Source: Bacteroidales bacterium
GTDB lineage: Bacteria > Bacteroidota > Bacteroidia > Bacteroidales > UBA932
Assembly: GCA_024402115.1 (NCBI GenBank)
Contig: JAKSJQ010000001.1
Coordinates: 1-64,000 of the forward strand
Direction of reading: 5' to 3'
DNA: 64,000 nucleotides
The position numbers were made by a program, and so were the translations under genes. The notes under the pieces were generated by a model. That model was not told where the DNA came from, did not search any database, and saw only the letters and a list, made by a program, of their open reading frames with translations. Position 1 is the stretch's first letter, and every line of letters starts with the position of its first letter. Below are positions 51,206-59,723 of this stretch, one piece after another.

Positions 51206-51837
51206 ATCCTACCAGAAATCTTGCGCGCCTTTCCCTTTCCTATCTTCTTCATCAGACCGTCCTTCGCCATATAATACTTGGCGTTATACTGGAAGAAATA
51301 GATGAGGGAAGAATCATAGTCGGGGTCATCGAAACCGATGGCGGCACCGTTGTTATAGTTAGTATTGCTGGTGAAGGTCTTCGTCACCTTCTTGTAGATC
51401 GTCGTAGTTCCGTCGTCGGAGAGGACTTCGTAGAAGCCCTGAGGAGCAGACTTCTTGAAGCTTGCCTGCGGTCTTTCGAAACGGCTCTCACCAATCGTGA
51501 AATATTCTACGTAATCGTCTACGAGGACAATGCCGGAAAGAAGCTCCTCCGACTTCACGAGTATCTCAGCTCGCGAAGCATCGAAGTTCAGAAGCACGTC
51601 TTCGTACGTCTTGGAGTTATACTTCACCGTTCCGGGAAGATACTCCTTTGTGCTCCAGAAACAATGTCCGTTGTGACGTATATTGTAGGTGAAAGCACGC
51701 TTGCCTCTGAAGAGAACTGCGTTCTTCTTCGTGGTTTGCATATAAACGCCATAGTCTGTGTTCTCCTGGGCGAATACGCTTTCAGAGAAACACAGACATA
51801 GCGATATGATGACAATACCTGAACAGAATGACTTCAT
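51202..51837 (-). CDS. exported beta-rich protein of unknown function, first of the receptor operon
   Basis: A 211-aa exported protein with signal MKSFCSGIVIISLCLCFSESVFA. It has no cysteine lipobox. The body shows alternating hydrophobic beta patterns (GTVKYNSKTYEDVLLNFDASRAEILVKS) and a basic C-terminus (KIGKGKARKISGRI). I recognise no family, although similar proteins precede DUF4249/TonB receptor pairs. It overlaps the receptor start by 4 bp, so expression is coupled to it. Confidence 0.75.
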   Translation of the reverse strand: MKSFCSGIVIISLCLCFSESVFAQENTDYGVYMQTTKKNAVLFRGKRAFTYNIRHNGHCFWSTKEYLPGTVKYNSKTYEDVLLNFDASRAEILVKSEELLSGIVLVDDYVEYFTIGESRFERPQASFKKSAPQGFYEVLSDDGTTTIYKKVTKTFTSNTNYNNGAAIGFDDPDYDSSLIYFFQYNAKYYMAKDGLMKKIGKGKARKISGRI

Positions 51838-51861
51838 TCAATACTGTCTTGGTATCTCAGA

Positions 51862-52374
51862 CTACTTCTTGAAGATGCTGAGGATGTTTGAAACAGAGCT
51901 TGCGATAGCGCCTGCATCCTTTGCAACCGAAGATGCGGTGTTGGCAGCCTGCTGAGCCTGACTCGAATTAGCTACGGTACCAGCAATCTTCGAGAGCTGA
52001 TCCATGACGGTGTTCGAGGTGTTGTTGGTCACGAGGTTTGATGAACCGAGCACGAGGCCGGTCGCAAAGCTCTTCTTGTAATCCTTGTCGGCAGCCTTGA
52101 GGCCGGCGATGCTTGAGGTAAGAGAAGCTATGTTAAGAAGGTTGGTTGGGTTGCTCATGTCAAGCTTATTGCCATTCGCTGCATATGCGGTGAAGAGGGT
52201 GCGAAGTGCTGAACCGGCAGCTGAACCAGCCTGCTGAGCTGTAGTGTTTGACGCTGCCACGGTGTTTGAAGCACCCGCTGCAGGAGCTGAAGAGCCACCC
52301 TTTGAAAGGAGTGAGCATGAAGATGCAAGCATTGCGGCAGTCGCGAGGACTGCAAGGAATTTGATAGCTTTCAT
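51862..52374 (-). CDS. low-complexity lipoprotein of unknown function
   Basis: A 170-aa lipoprotein (MKAIKFLAVLATAAMLASSC, Cys20) with an Ala/Ser/Thr/Asn-rich, low-complexity body (AASNTTAQQAGSAAGSAL; SSQAQQAANTASSVAKDAGA) and a middle segment RTLFTAYAANGNKLDMSNP. Codon bias (GCA, AAC, TCC) fits good expression. It resembles small alanine-rich envelope lipoproteins; function unknown. It sits 22 bp after glyQS and 24 bp before the receptor operon on the same strand; no internal promoter is obvious. Confidence 0.75.
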   Translation of the reverse strand: MKAIKFLAVLATAAMLASSCSLLSKGGSSAPAAGASNTVAASNTTAQQAGSAAGSALRTLFTAYAANGNKLDMSNPTNLLNIASLTSSIAGLKAADKDYKKSFATGLVLGSSNLVTNNTSNTVMDQLSKIAGTVANSSQAQQAANTASSVAKDAGAIASSVSNILSIFKK

Positions 52375-52396
52375 GTTATAACTGTTTCTTTAGATG

Positions 52397-53941
52397 TTAG
52401 CGAAGATTTCTGAGAAGGATGTTGAGGTCGACTTCCTTGCGGATGATGCCGTTGAGGTCCTCGATCTTGACTCTCTCCTGTGCCATAGAGTCACGATGAC
52501 GGATGGTGACGCAATGGTCGGTGAGGCTGTCGTGGTCAACGGTAACGCAGAACGGAGTACCGATTGCGTCCTGACGACGATATCTCTTACCGATTGAGTC
52601 CTTCTCATCGTACTGACAGTTGTAGTCGAACTTGAGGTCGTCCATGATCTCCTGTGCAAGAGCTACGAGTTCAGGGTTGTTCTTGAGGAGAGGCATGACA
52701 GCAACCTTGACTGGTGCGAGAGGTGCAGGGATGCTCATCACGACGCGGCTCTCACCGTTGCCGAGATCCTCTACCTTGTAAGAGTTGCTGAGCACTGCGA
52801 GTACCATACGGTCTACACCGATTGAAGTCTCGATGACATAAGGAGTGTAGCTCTCGTTGGTCTCTGGGTCGAAGTACTGAATCTTCTTTCCGGAGATCTT
52901 CTGGTGGTTTCCGAGGTCGAAGTCGGTCCTTGAATGGATACCCTCGAGCTCCTTGAAGCCGAATGGGAACTGGAACTCTACGTCAGTTGCTGCATTTGCG
53001 TAGTGCGCAAGCTTCTCATGATCGTGGAAACGGTAGTTCTGAGCACCCATGCCCATGTTCACATGCCACTTCATACGGGTCTCCTTCCACTTTGCGAACC
53101 AGTCGAGCTCGGTACCAGGCTTGATGAAGAACTGCATCTCCATCTGCTCGAACTCCCTCATACGGAAGATGAACTGGCGAGCGACGATCTCGTTGCGGAA
53201 TGCCTTTCCGATCTGAGCGATACCGAAAGGAATCTTCATGCGGCCGGTCTTCTGCACGTTGAGGTAGTTCACGAAGATACCCTGTGCGGTCTCAGGACGG
53301 AGGTAGATGGTGTTTGCGCCGTCTGCAGTGCTACCCATAGAGGTGCTGAACATGAGGTTGAACTGACGAACCTCTGTCCAGTTGCATGTACCGCTGATAG
53401 GACATACGATGCCGCAGTCCACGATGATCTGCCTGTATTCGTCGAGATTGTTGTCGTTCTGAGCCTTCACGAAACGGTTGTGTACCTCGTCGTACTTCCT
53501 CTTCTCGCGGAGGACATTAGGGTTGGTTGCGCGGAACTGCTCCTCGTCGAAAGACTCGCCGAATTTCTTGCGGCCTTTCTCAACCTCCTTGTTCATCTTC
53601 TCCTCGATCTTCGCGAGATAATCCTCGATGAGGACGTCTGCACGATATCTCTTCTTGGAGTCCTTATTGTCGATGAGAGGGTCATTGAAATGTCCTACAT
53701 GGCCTGATGCCTCCCAGATGCGTGGGTGCATGAAGATGGCTGAATCGATACCTACGATGTTCTCGTTGAGACGAGTCATTGCGTTCCACCAGTAGCTCTT
53801 GATATTCTGCTTGAGCTCGGAACCAAGCTGGCCGTAATCGTATACGGCGCCAAGGCCGTCATAAATCTCACTGGATGGGAAAATGAAACCATACTCCTTG
53901 CAGTGAGCGACGAGTACCTTGAAAAGTTCTTCCTGTGTCAT
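52397..53941 (-). CDS. glyQS: glycine--tRNA ligase (dimeric, single-chain type)
   Basis: Charges tRNA-Gly. The 514-aa chain is the eukaryote-like alpha2 form used by Bacteroidota: GFIFPSSEIYDGLGAVYDYGQLG at the N-terminus, class II motif 2 region GIAQIGKAFRNEIVARQFIFRMREFEQMEMQFF, motif 3 IETSIGVDRMVLAVL, and a C-terminal anticodon-binding domain (LAPVKVAVMPLLKNNPELVALAQEI). The two-subunit GlyQ/GlyS form is not present here. It follows folK by 13 bp. Confidence 0.97.
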   Translation of the reverse strand: MTQEELFKVLVAHCKEYGFIFPSSEIYDGLGAVYDYGQLGSELKQNIKSYWWNAMTRLNENIVGIDSAIFMHPRIWEASGHVGHFNDPLIDNKDSKKRYRADVLIEDYLAKIEEKMNKEVEKGRKKFGESFDEEQFRATNPNVLREKRKYDEVHNRFVKAQNDNNLDEYRQIIVDCGIVCPISGTCNWTEVRQFNLMFSTSMGSTADGANTIYLRPETAQGIFVNYLNVQKTGRMKIPFGIAQIGKAFRNEIVARQFIFRMREFEQMEMQFFIKPGTELDWFAKWKETRMKWHVNMGMGAQNYRFHDHEKLAHYANAATDVEFQFPFGFKELEGIHSRTDFDLGNHQKISGKKIQYFDPETNESYTPYVIETSIGVDRMVLAVLSNSYKVEDLGNGESRVVMSIPAPLAPVKVAVMPLLKNNPELVALAQEIMDDLKFDYNCQYDEKDSIGKRYRRQDAIGTPFCVTVDHDSLTDHCVTIRHRDSMAQERVKIEDLNGIIRKEVDLNILLRNLR

Positions 53942-53954
53942 AAAATGCTATTGT

Positions 53955-54401
53955 TTATTTAAATATTTTCAACTTTCTCTTTACCTGTGCCAGAGGTATC
54001 TTCACGAAATCCCTTTCGTAGGCGAGCGGATGAGGAACTGTGAGGGTCTCGCTCTCTATCTTCCTCTCTCCTATCTCTATTATGTCTATATCTATCGGCC
54101 TGGAATGGTAAATCCTCTTTCCCTCGCCGTCATATTCAACATTCTCTTCCCTTCCCATTGTCCTCTCTATCTCCTTACACAGGGCAAGGATGGAGAAACC
54201 GTCCGGATCTTCAAGGCTGAACGCGACCACGGAGTTCAGGAAATCGGGGGCATCAAAGCCCCAAGACTCCGTCTCCAGATAGTCTGAGACCGCGATTGGC
54301 ATTTCGCCAAGGCCTTCGGTCAGCAGTTCAGTTGCCCTATCAAGGTTGTACCTTCTGTCACCTTGATTGGAACCGAGGGAAAGAAATACGTTTTCCTTCA
54401 T
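53955..54401 (-). CDS. folK: 2-amino-4-hydroxy-6-hydroxymethyldihydropteridine pyrophosphokinase
   Basis: HPPK transfers pyrophosphate from ATP to 6-hydroxymethyl-dihydropterin in folate synthesis. The 148-aa chain has SLGSNQGDRRYNL at the N-terminus, the ETESWGF pterin-binding stretch and the catalytic RPIDIDII motif with HPLAYERDFV. The start shares one base with the stop of the MIP18 gene (TGATG), so it belongs to the suf-linked operon. No folP or folB neighbour. Confidence 0.94.
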   Translation of the reverse strand: MKENVFLSLGSNQGDRRYNLDRATELLTEGLGEMPIAVSDYLETESWGFDAPDFLNSVVAFSLEDPDGFSILALCKEIERTMGREENVEYDGEGKRIYHSRPIDIDIIEIGERKIESETLTVPHPLAYERDFVKIPLAQVKRKLKIFK

Positions 54402-54706
54402 CAGTCAATGTCCATTCCGAGTTCCACGAGAGCCTCTTCCGACATCCTGCTCTTGTCCCAAACCGGGTCAAATACAAGGTCAATCTGGGCGCTCACGACT
54501 CCGGGAACATCCTCCACAGCCTCCTTTACCTGGCCTACCACATAGTCTGCCATAGGGCAATTGGGAGCAGTCAAGGTCATCTGGATATAGACATTGTGTC
54601 CCTCGTCGACCTTGAGTTCATAGATGAGTCCAAGGTCGTATATGTTCACCGGAATCTCGGGATCATAGACCTGTCTCAAAGCCATTATTATATCTCTTTC
54701 CAACAT
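54401..54706 (-). CDS. MIP18/DUF59-family iron-sulfur assembly protein (SufT-like)
   Basis: A 101-aa protein of the family that helps deliver Fe-S clusters to target enzymes. It reads MLERDIIMALRQVYDPEIPV, NIYDLGLIYEL and TLTAPNCPMAD with the conserved Cys, then VSAQIDLVFDPVWDKSRMSEEA. A start at 54754 (GTG) would add 16 basic residues; the ATG at 54706 fits relatives better. It lies between sufE and folK in the minus-strand series starting at sufS. Confidence 0.9.
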   Translation of the reverse strand: MLERDIIMALRQVYDPEIPVNIYDLGLIYELKVDEGHNVYIQMTLTAPNCPMADYVVGQVKEAVEDVPGVVSAQIDLVFDPVWDKSRMSEEALVELGMDID

Positions 54707-54774
54707 ATGTCTCTTTATGCTTCTTAGCCTTTTGAGCTTCTTAAGTATCTTCACGGTATACGTATTAGAGCCCT

Positions 54775-55185
54775 CTAGCTGTTTTCCTGCGCAATTGCGC
54801 GTATCTTCTCAATCATGGACACGAGTCCGTTTGCCCTCGTAGGGCTGAGATTCTCCCTAAGGCCAATCTTCTCCACTACGGAAAAGTCTGACGAGAGAAT
54901 CTCCTCAGGAGTCCTTCCCGAATAGATTCTGATCAGAAGGGAGATTATTCCCTTTGTGATGATGGCATCGCTGTCCGCGGTGAAGAATACCTTGCCGTCG
55001 GTGAAGCATGAATCGAGCCATACTCTAGACTGACAGCCCTTGATGAGCCTGTCATCGGTCTTCTTATCCTGCGGAAACTCTTCAAGAGACTTTCCCATGT
55101 CAATTATGTACTCGTACTTGTCGAGCCATTCGTCGAACATCGAGAATTCCTCGATCACTTCGTTTTCTATTTCGTACAGTTCCAT
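54775..55185 (-). CDS. sufE: SufE cysteine desulfurase sulfur acceptor
   Basis: SufE accepts persulfide sulfur from SufS and passes it to the SufBCD scaffold. The 136-aa chain has the active-site RLIKGCQSRVW with Cys51, the standard position, and the conserved SPTRANGL C-terminal motif. Its start shares a base with the sufS stop. Confidence 0.95.
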   Translation of the reverse strand: MELYEIENEVIEEFSMFDEWLDKYEYIIDMGKSLEEFPQDKKTDDRLIKGCQSRVWLDSCFTDGKVFFTADSDAIITKGIISLLIRIYSGRTPEEILSSDFSVVEKIGLRENLSPTRANGLVSMIEKIRAIAQENS

Positions 55186-56414
55186 CAGTCCTTTAGCATT
55201 GATATCGCCCTCTTGAGCGACTTAATGAAATACTCTGCCTCCTCCAAGGTGTTGTATGGTGCGAACGATGCCCTCAGCATACCTGTCACTCCGAACCTGT
55301 CCATCACTGGTTCAGCACACATCTGGCCTGATCGCACAGCAACACCCATCTTGTCGAGTATGAGTGCCAGATCCTCGTGATGTACCCCCTCGACGGAGAA
55401 GGAATAAAGTGGAATCTTCTTCTCGTCCTTACGAGGAAGGCCGTAGAGCCTGAGTCCTTCTATTTTTTTCAGCTCACTTTCCATGTACACTGAAATTTGC
55501 TCCATATTAGACTCTAACTCTTTATCTTTCAATAATTTACAGAATTCAATAGCGTCCTTCAAAGTCGCTGTGGATGCAAAATTCTGGGTACCGGCTTCAT
55601 ACTTGTGCGGAATATCGGCGTATGAAGTGGCTTCGAAGCTCACCGTTCCGACCATTTCTCCTCCGCCCATGTATGGTGGCATCTCCTCAAGGAACCTCTT
55701 CTTAGCATAGAGGACTCCTGTTCCGGTTGCAGCGTAAAGCTTATGTCCGGAGAAAGCATAGAAGTCACAATCCAGATCCTGTACATCGACATCGCAATGT
55801 ACTATTCCCTGCGCTCCATCCACGAGAACAGGAACGTTCTTCGAATGTGCCTTGGCTATTATCTCCTTAACCGGATTCACGATTCCGAGCACATTCGAAA
55901 TCTGGGTTACCGCAACTATCTTTGTCCTATCTGTGATCAGCTGGTCCAGCGCTCCTACTACCAGATGTCCCTCGTCATCCACAGGAATAACCTTGAGACT
56001 TGCCTTCTTTCTAAGGCACATTAGCTGCCAAGGAACGATGTTGGAATGATGCTCTACAGCGGAAACTATTACCTCGTCACCCTCGTGGACATAAGCCTCA
56101 CCGAAGCAAAATGCAACGAGATTGATCGATGCTGTGGTACCAGATGTGAATATGATTTCTTTCCTGTCGGCAGCATTCAGGAATTCGCGCACTGCATCCC
56201 TTGCATCCTCGTAAGCGTCAGTAGCCTCAGAAGAGAGAAGGTGGACAGCACGATGGATGTTCGCATTGGACTGAGCAGATATCCTGTTCCAAGTCTCGAT
56301 GACGCTACAAGGCCTCTGTGCTGTCGCTGCATTGTCGAGATATACGAGATTTTTCCCGTATACCTTTCGCTCCAGGATAGGTAATTGATTTCTTATTTCT
56401 GCCAATGATGCCAT
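55185..56414 (-). CDS. sufS: SufS cysteine desulfurase
   Basis: PLP enzyme that takes sulfur from cysteine for Fe-S cluster assembly. The 409-aa chain has GTTASINLVA, VSAVEHHSNIVPWQ, DGAQGIVHCDVDVQDL, the PLP lysine in FSGHKLYAATGTG, and the active-site cysteine loop RSGQMCAEPVMDRFG. First of the series sufS-sufE-MIP18-folK-glyQS. sufB, sufC and sufD are not in the window. Confidence 0.96.
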   Translation of the reverse strand: MASLAEIRNQLPILERKVYGKNLVYLDNAATAQRPCSVIETWNRISAQSNANIHRAVHLLSSEATDAYEDARDAVREFLNAADRKEIIFTSGTTASINLVAFCFGEAYVHEGDEVIVSAVEHHSNIVPWQLMCLRKKASLKVIPVDDEGHLVVGALDQLITDRTKIVAVTQISNVLGIVNPVKEIIAKAHSKNVPVLVDGAQGIVHCDVDVQDLDCDFYAFSGHKLYAATGTGVLYAKKRFLEEMPPYMGGGEMVGTVSFEATSYADIPHKYEAGTQNFASTATLKDAIEFCKLLKDKELESNMEQISVYMESELKKIEGLRLYGLPRKDEKKIPLYSFSVEGVHHEDLALILDKMGVAVRSGQMCAEPVMDRFGVTGMLRASFAPYNTLEEAEYFIKSLKRAISMLKD

Positions 56415-56430
56415 AAAACGCTTAATCTTG

Positions 56431-56438
56431 CAAATTTA
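56431..56438 (-). promoter_or_regulatory. -7 box of the sufS operon promoter
   Basis: TAAATTTG on the minus strand, exact TAnnTTTG, 16 bp before the sufS ATG; divergent from the ruvA promoter. Confidence 0.65.
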
Positions 56439-56472
56439 GTAAAACTATGTTTTAAATGACAGAATTAAATCA

Positions 56473-56480
56473 TAATTTTG
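56473..56480 (+). promoter_or_regulatory. -7 box of ruvA promoter
   Basis: TAATTTTG, exact TAnnTTTG, 20 bp before the ruvA ATG at 56501; supports that start. Confidence 0.65.
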
Positions 56481-56500
56481 TGTTACAAGACTTAAACAAG

Positions 56501-57094
56501 ATGATTGACTACGTTAAAGGAAAAATTGAGGAAATCACCCCTACTGATCTCGTCGTAGATTGCAACGGAATAGGTTTCCACGCGCAGATTTCGATTCAGA
56601 CATACTCAAAGCTCGAAAAATGCAATGAGGCAAAGGTCTACATGCATCATGTTCTCAGGGAGGATGAAGAGCTTTTCTATGGCTTTGCAGACAAGGATGA
56701 GAGGGAACTTTTCAGGCTTCTCATCAGTGTTTCTGGAGTAGGCGTAGGCACTGCCAGAATGATGCTTTCCTCACTCACCTGCGATGAGATCAGAGAAGCT
56801 ATCATATCAGAGAACGTGGCAAGAATCAAGGGAGTCAAAGGTATAGGACTGAAGAGTGCACAACGAGTGATACTCGAACTCAAAGACAAGGTGCTCAAGG
56901 GTGAGGGCGCAGCTGATGGTACCAGCGTAATCTTCGGAACACCGGACAATAGCATAGTGGAAGAAGCTACCACAGCACTTGTAATGCTCGGATTCACTAA
57001 AGCCAACGTCAGCAAGGTCGTTGCCGGCATAATCAAGGATCAGCCAAGCGCAACGATAGAAACTATCATTAAACTTGCACTCAAGAAGCTATAG
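56501..57094 (+). CDS. ruvA: Holliday junction helicase subunit RuvA
   Basis: RuvA binds Holliday junctions and loads RuvB. The 197-aa chain starts MIDYVKGKIEEITPTDLVVDCNGIGF (OB domain) and has the helix-hairpin-helix motifs LISVSGVGVGTARMML and IKGVKGIGLKSAQRVILELKDK, and a C-terminal UBA-like domain that contacts RuvB (ALVMLGFTKANVSKVV). The stop codon TAG overlaps the first parS-like palindrome. Confidence 0.96.
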   Translation: MIDYVKGKIEEITPTDLVVDCNGIGFHAQISIQTYSKLEKCNEAKVYMHHVLREDEELFYGFADKDERELFRLLISVSGVGVGTARMMLSSLTCDEIREAIISENVARIKGVKGIGLKSAQRVILELKDKVLKGEGAADGTSVIFGTPDNSIVEEATTALVMLGFTKANVSKVVAGIIKDQPSATIETIIKLALKKL

Positions 57095-57107
57095 TTCCAC
57101 GTGGAAC
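57094..57107. other. parS-like palindrome 1 (between ruvA and mnmG)
   Basis: GTTCCACGTGGAAC, a perfect 14-bp palindrome, agrees with the ParB-binding consensus core TGTTNCACGTGNAACA. The full 16-mer AGTTCCACGTGGAACA (57093-57108) recurs exactly at 57598-57613. It fills the gap between the convergent ruvA and mnmG genes, overlapping the ruvA stop. Confidence 0.85.
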
Positions 57108-57108
57108 A

Positions 57109-59190
57109 TTATCTTCCGAAGTACACTAACAGCACTGAAATATCAGCCGGTGAGACACCGGAAATACGAGAAGCCTGGGCGATTGTCCCGGGCTTATATC
57201 TTTTAAGCTTCTGACGACATTCGATAGATAGAGATTCTACCTTGTCAAAGTCAAATCCATCAGGAATAGTGAGATTCTCCAGTCGTGTCATCTTCTCGGC
57301 GAGCCTTGCCTCGCGCTCTATATATCCGGCATACTTTACTGAAACCTCACAGGACTCCAGTACTTCCCTACCATAGTTTGCGCTCAGCTTTTCATTCATG
57401 TATTCAGCATCCAAATCAGAGACAGGATAGTCTGTATTGTATTTCAACACGGACAGCGCATGATCCATAGGATTAGACTTTTCATCAGGAGAGAGTAGAG
57501 AAGACTCAAGTCTATCCTTGTAAGATATTTCTGTCGAACTTATCTCAGAGTAGTCCAAGTCATATAGCTTCTTAGGATCAAGATCTGCTCTTTCAAAAGT
57601 TCCACGTGGAACAATCTTAATAAAATCAGATAGACCAACCTGAGGACGAACAATTATCTCCGACATCTTCTTCTTGTTAGGAACCTCGGCTGAACCTACA
57701 GAAGAAAGATACTCGTTAACATTCTCAGGTTTGATTGAGTACTCATTGAAGAAGTTTCCAAGCTTATCGATGGATTCATACTTCCTCATCGTATAGTCAT
57801 ATCTGAAATCATCAGCAAGACCAATCTCATGTGACTTTGGTGTAAGACGAAGATCTGCGTTGTCCTGTCGAAGTAGAATCCTGTATTCAGCCCTTGATGT
57901 GAACATTCTATAAGGCTCATCTACGCCTTTTGTGATGAGGTCATCTATGAGCACTCCAATATATGCCTGGTCACGACGAAGTATGAAAGGATCCTTCTCA
58001 TGCACCTTAAGATGCGCATTGATTCCAGCCATGAGACCTTGGGCAGCAGCTTCCTCATATCCGGTAGTTCCGTTTATCTGTCCTGCAAAGAAAAGATTCT
58101 CTATGTCTTTTAGTTCAAGAGTAGCCTTGAGCTGGGTTGGATCAAAGTAGTCATACTCGACGGCATAGGCAGGTCTGAACACCTTGACGTTTTCAAGACC
58201 TTCAATAGCATGGAGAGCATCCATCTGCACATCCAGAGGAAGTGAAGATGAGAATCCCTGAAGATAGTATTCGTTTGTACTTCTTCCTTCCGGTTCAAGG
58301 AACAGCTGATGAGTATCCTTATCTGCAAATGTCCTGAGCTTATCCTCAATGCTTGGACAGTAACGCGGACCTATACCAGTGATCATTCCCTGGAATAGAG
58401 GAGAATCCTTGAATCCTGATCTCAGTATATCGTGTACCTTGGTATTCGTATGAACTATATAGCAAGGCATCTGGGGAGTTCCGTTCTGCGCCGTAGAAAG
58501 GTAAGGCAGATAGGAAAACTTATCAGGATCCTCGTCACCGAACTGACCAGGTAGAGCTGAGGTATCAATGGAAGAAATATCTATTCGAGGTGGAGTACCT
58601 GTCTTCATTCTTGCAGTCTTCACCCCCATTGAAGAGAGCTGCTCAGTCAGACCATAAGATGGCAACTCCCCTATTCTTCCTCCTTCGAACTGGTTTCTTC
58701 CTATGAAGAGTTTACCGCTGAGGAAGGTTCCGGCTGTCAGAATAACCGTCTGAGAATTGAAAATTGCTCCTGTAGTCGTACGGCAGCCCACGATTTTTGA
58801 ATTCTCAAAGAGAAAATTCGTTACTGTATCTTGGTAAATATCTAATTTACAAGCACTTTCGAGGATTTTCCTCCAGTTTCTAGAAAACTGTGATTTATCA
58901 CACTGCGCACGAGGACTCCACATAGCAGGTCCCTTGCTCTTATTGAGCATCCTGAACTGAAGAGTAGACGAGTCTGTTACTATTCCAGTGTAACCTCCAA
59001 GTGCATCTACTTCCCTGATAATCTGACCTTTAGCTATTCCTCCAATAGCTGGATTACAAGACATTTGGCCAAATTTGTTCATATCCATACTGATCAAAAG
59101 CACGGAAGAACCCATGGAAGAAGCGGCCATCGCGGCCTCACAGCCAGCATGACCACCGCCAATGACTATGACATCGTATCTTTTCTGCAT
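57109..59190 (-). CDS. mnmG: tRNA uridine-5-carboxymethylaminomethyl modification enzyme MnmG (GidA)
   Basis: FAD/NADH enzyme that, with MnmE, modifies the wobble uridine of several tRNAs. It has [14 protein letters not shown] (FAD site), [24 protein letters not shown], the LKTGTPPR-like [10 protein letters not shown] motif, and the C-terminal KYAGYIERE and [27 protein letters not shown]. The chain is 693 aa against about 620-630 usually. The excess is a single block of about 70 residues near 525-597, between the RPQVGLSDF and VKYAGYI motifs; the block begins at the second parS-like site. The start (59190) overlaps the ybeY stop as TGATG. Confidence 0.95.
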   Translation of the reverse strand: MQKRYDVIVIGGGHAGCEAAMAASSMGSSVLLISMDMNKFGQMSCNPAIGGIAKGQIIREVDALGGYTGIVTDSSTLQFRMLNKSKGPAMWSPRAQCDKSQFSRNWRKILESACKLDIYQDTVTNFLFENSKIVGCRTTTGAIFNSQTVILTAGTFLSGKLFIGRNQFEGGRIGELPSYGLTEQLSSMGVKTARMKTGTPPRIDISSIDTSALPGQFGDEDPDKFSYLPYLSTAQNGTPQMPCYIVHTNTKVHDILRSGFKDSPLFQGMITGIGPRYCPSIEDKLRTFADKDTHQLFLEPEGRSTNEYYLQGFSSSLPLDVQMDALHAIEGLENVKVFRPAYAVEYDYFDPTQLKATLELKDIENLFFAGQINGTTGYEEAAAQGLMAGINAHLKVHEKDPFILRRDQAYIGVLIDDLITKGVDEPYRMFTSRAEYRILLRQDNADLRLTPKSHEIGLADDFRYDYTMRKYESIDKLGNFFNEYSIKPENVNEYLSSVGSAEVPNKKKMSEIIVRPQVGLSDFIKIVPRGTFERADLDPKKLYDLDYSEISSTEISYKDRLESSLLSPDEKSNPMDHALSVLKYNTDYPVSDLDAEYMNEKLSANYGREVLESCEVSVKYAGYIEREARLAEKMTRLENLTIPDGFDFDKVESLSIECRQKLKRYKPGTIAQASRISGVSPADISVLLVYFGR
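57599..57612. other. parS-like palindrome 2 (inside mnmG)
   Basis: GTTCCACGTGGAAC again, within the 16-mer AGTTCCACGTGGAACA. It is read in frame by mnmG as IVPRGTF (about residues 526-532). The spacing to site 1 is 505 bp. Confidence 0.85.
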
Positions 59191-59609
59191 CAAAGCACCT
59201 CCCTAAGAGAAAGGTAATAGTTCTCTTTCTTTCTCATCATGGCAATGTCCTCATCGTTATGGTCATCATAACCTATAAGATGGAGCACTCCATGTACAAT
59301 CACTCGGTTGAGTTCATCGACGAACTCAGTTCCATATTCGATTGCATTCTCCCTCACACTGTCGACACTTATGAAAAGGTCACCAGAGAGACGATCACCC
59401 TCACAATAATCGAAGGTAATGATGTCAGTGAAATAGTCATGCTGAAGATACTTCTGATTAATATCGAGAACATAGTTGTCGGAACAGAAAATGATGTTAA
59501 TATCCCCTATCCTTCTGATCTCGCTCTCTGCTACAAGGCGTAACCACTGGTTGTTTTTGGTCTTTCCTTTAAATATAAAGTCCGTATCCTCGAAAAAATA
59601 TGAGATCAT
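59190..59609 (-). CDS. ybeY: endoribonuclease YbeY
   Basis: Zinc-dependent single-strand RNase for 16S rRNA 3' maturation and ribosome quality control. The 139-aa chain, from the ATG at 59609, has the zinc motif [12 protein letters not shown] (His-x3-His-x5-His). The promoter at 59636-59643 excludes an earlier start. It is translationally coupled to mnmG (TGATG), forming a two-gene operon. Confidence 0.95.
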   Translation of the reverse strand: MISYFFEDTDFIFKGKTKNNQWLRLVAESEIRRIGDINIIFCSDNYVLDINQKYLQHDYFTDIITFDYCEGDRLSGDLFISVDSVRENAIEYGTEFVDELNRVIVHGVLHLIGYDDHNDEDIAMMRKKENYYLSLREVL

Positions 59610-59635
59610 ATACCTGCGATTTTGAGTTTTCAACG

Positions 59636-59643
59636 CAAATTTA
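59636..59643 (-). promoter_or_regulatory. -7 box of ybeY-mnmG operon
   Basis: TAAATTTG on the minus strand, exact TAnnTTTG, 26 bp before the ybeY ATG. Confidence 0.65.
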
Positions 59644-59662
59644 AAACTTATCAACAGAAAAA

Positions 59663-59693
59663 TTGGAATTAATAAAGATAATTTCTACCTTAG
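59663..59693 (+). promoter_or_regulatory. promoter of the TonB gene
   Basis: TTGG near 59663, about 20 bp, then TACCTTAG (59686-59693), a one-mismatch -7 box. ATG at 59724. Confidence 0.5.
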
Positions 59694-59723
59694 CGCGGTA
59701 AAAGCAAAAAACTCAAAATAGAT

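Larger units (their letters stand above)
59619..59719. repeat. 12-bp inverted repeat lying in both divergent leaders (ybeY and tonB)
   Basis: ATTTTGAGTTTT (59619-59630) is the exact reverse complement of AAAACTCAAAAT (59708-59719). Read on each transcript, the same AAAACTCAAAAT stands just before the start codon of ybeY (9 nt) and of the TonB gene (4 nt). Both promoters lie between the arms. It could be a shared translation-control site or an operator pair. Confidence 0.6.

Noticed and set aside
45681..56414. One single 10.7-kb operon from sufS to the plug-like gene
   Set aside because: Gaps are short, but functions are unrelated and internal promoters with degenerate boxes cannot be excluded; treated as at least two units.
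59645..59665. DnaA box and replication origin in the ybeY-tonB gap
   Set aside because: Only one near-match (TTATCAACA) with no cluster of boxes; dnaA is not adjacent. Not enough to call oriC.
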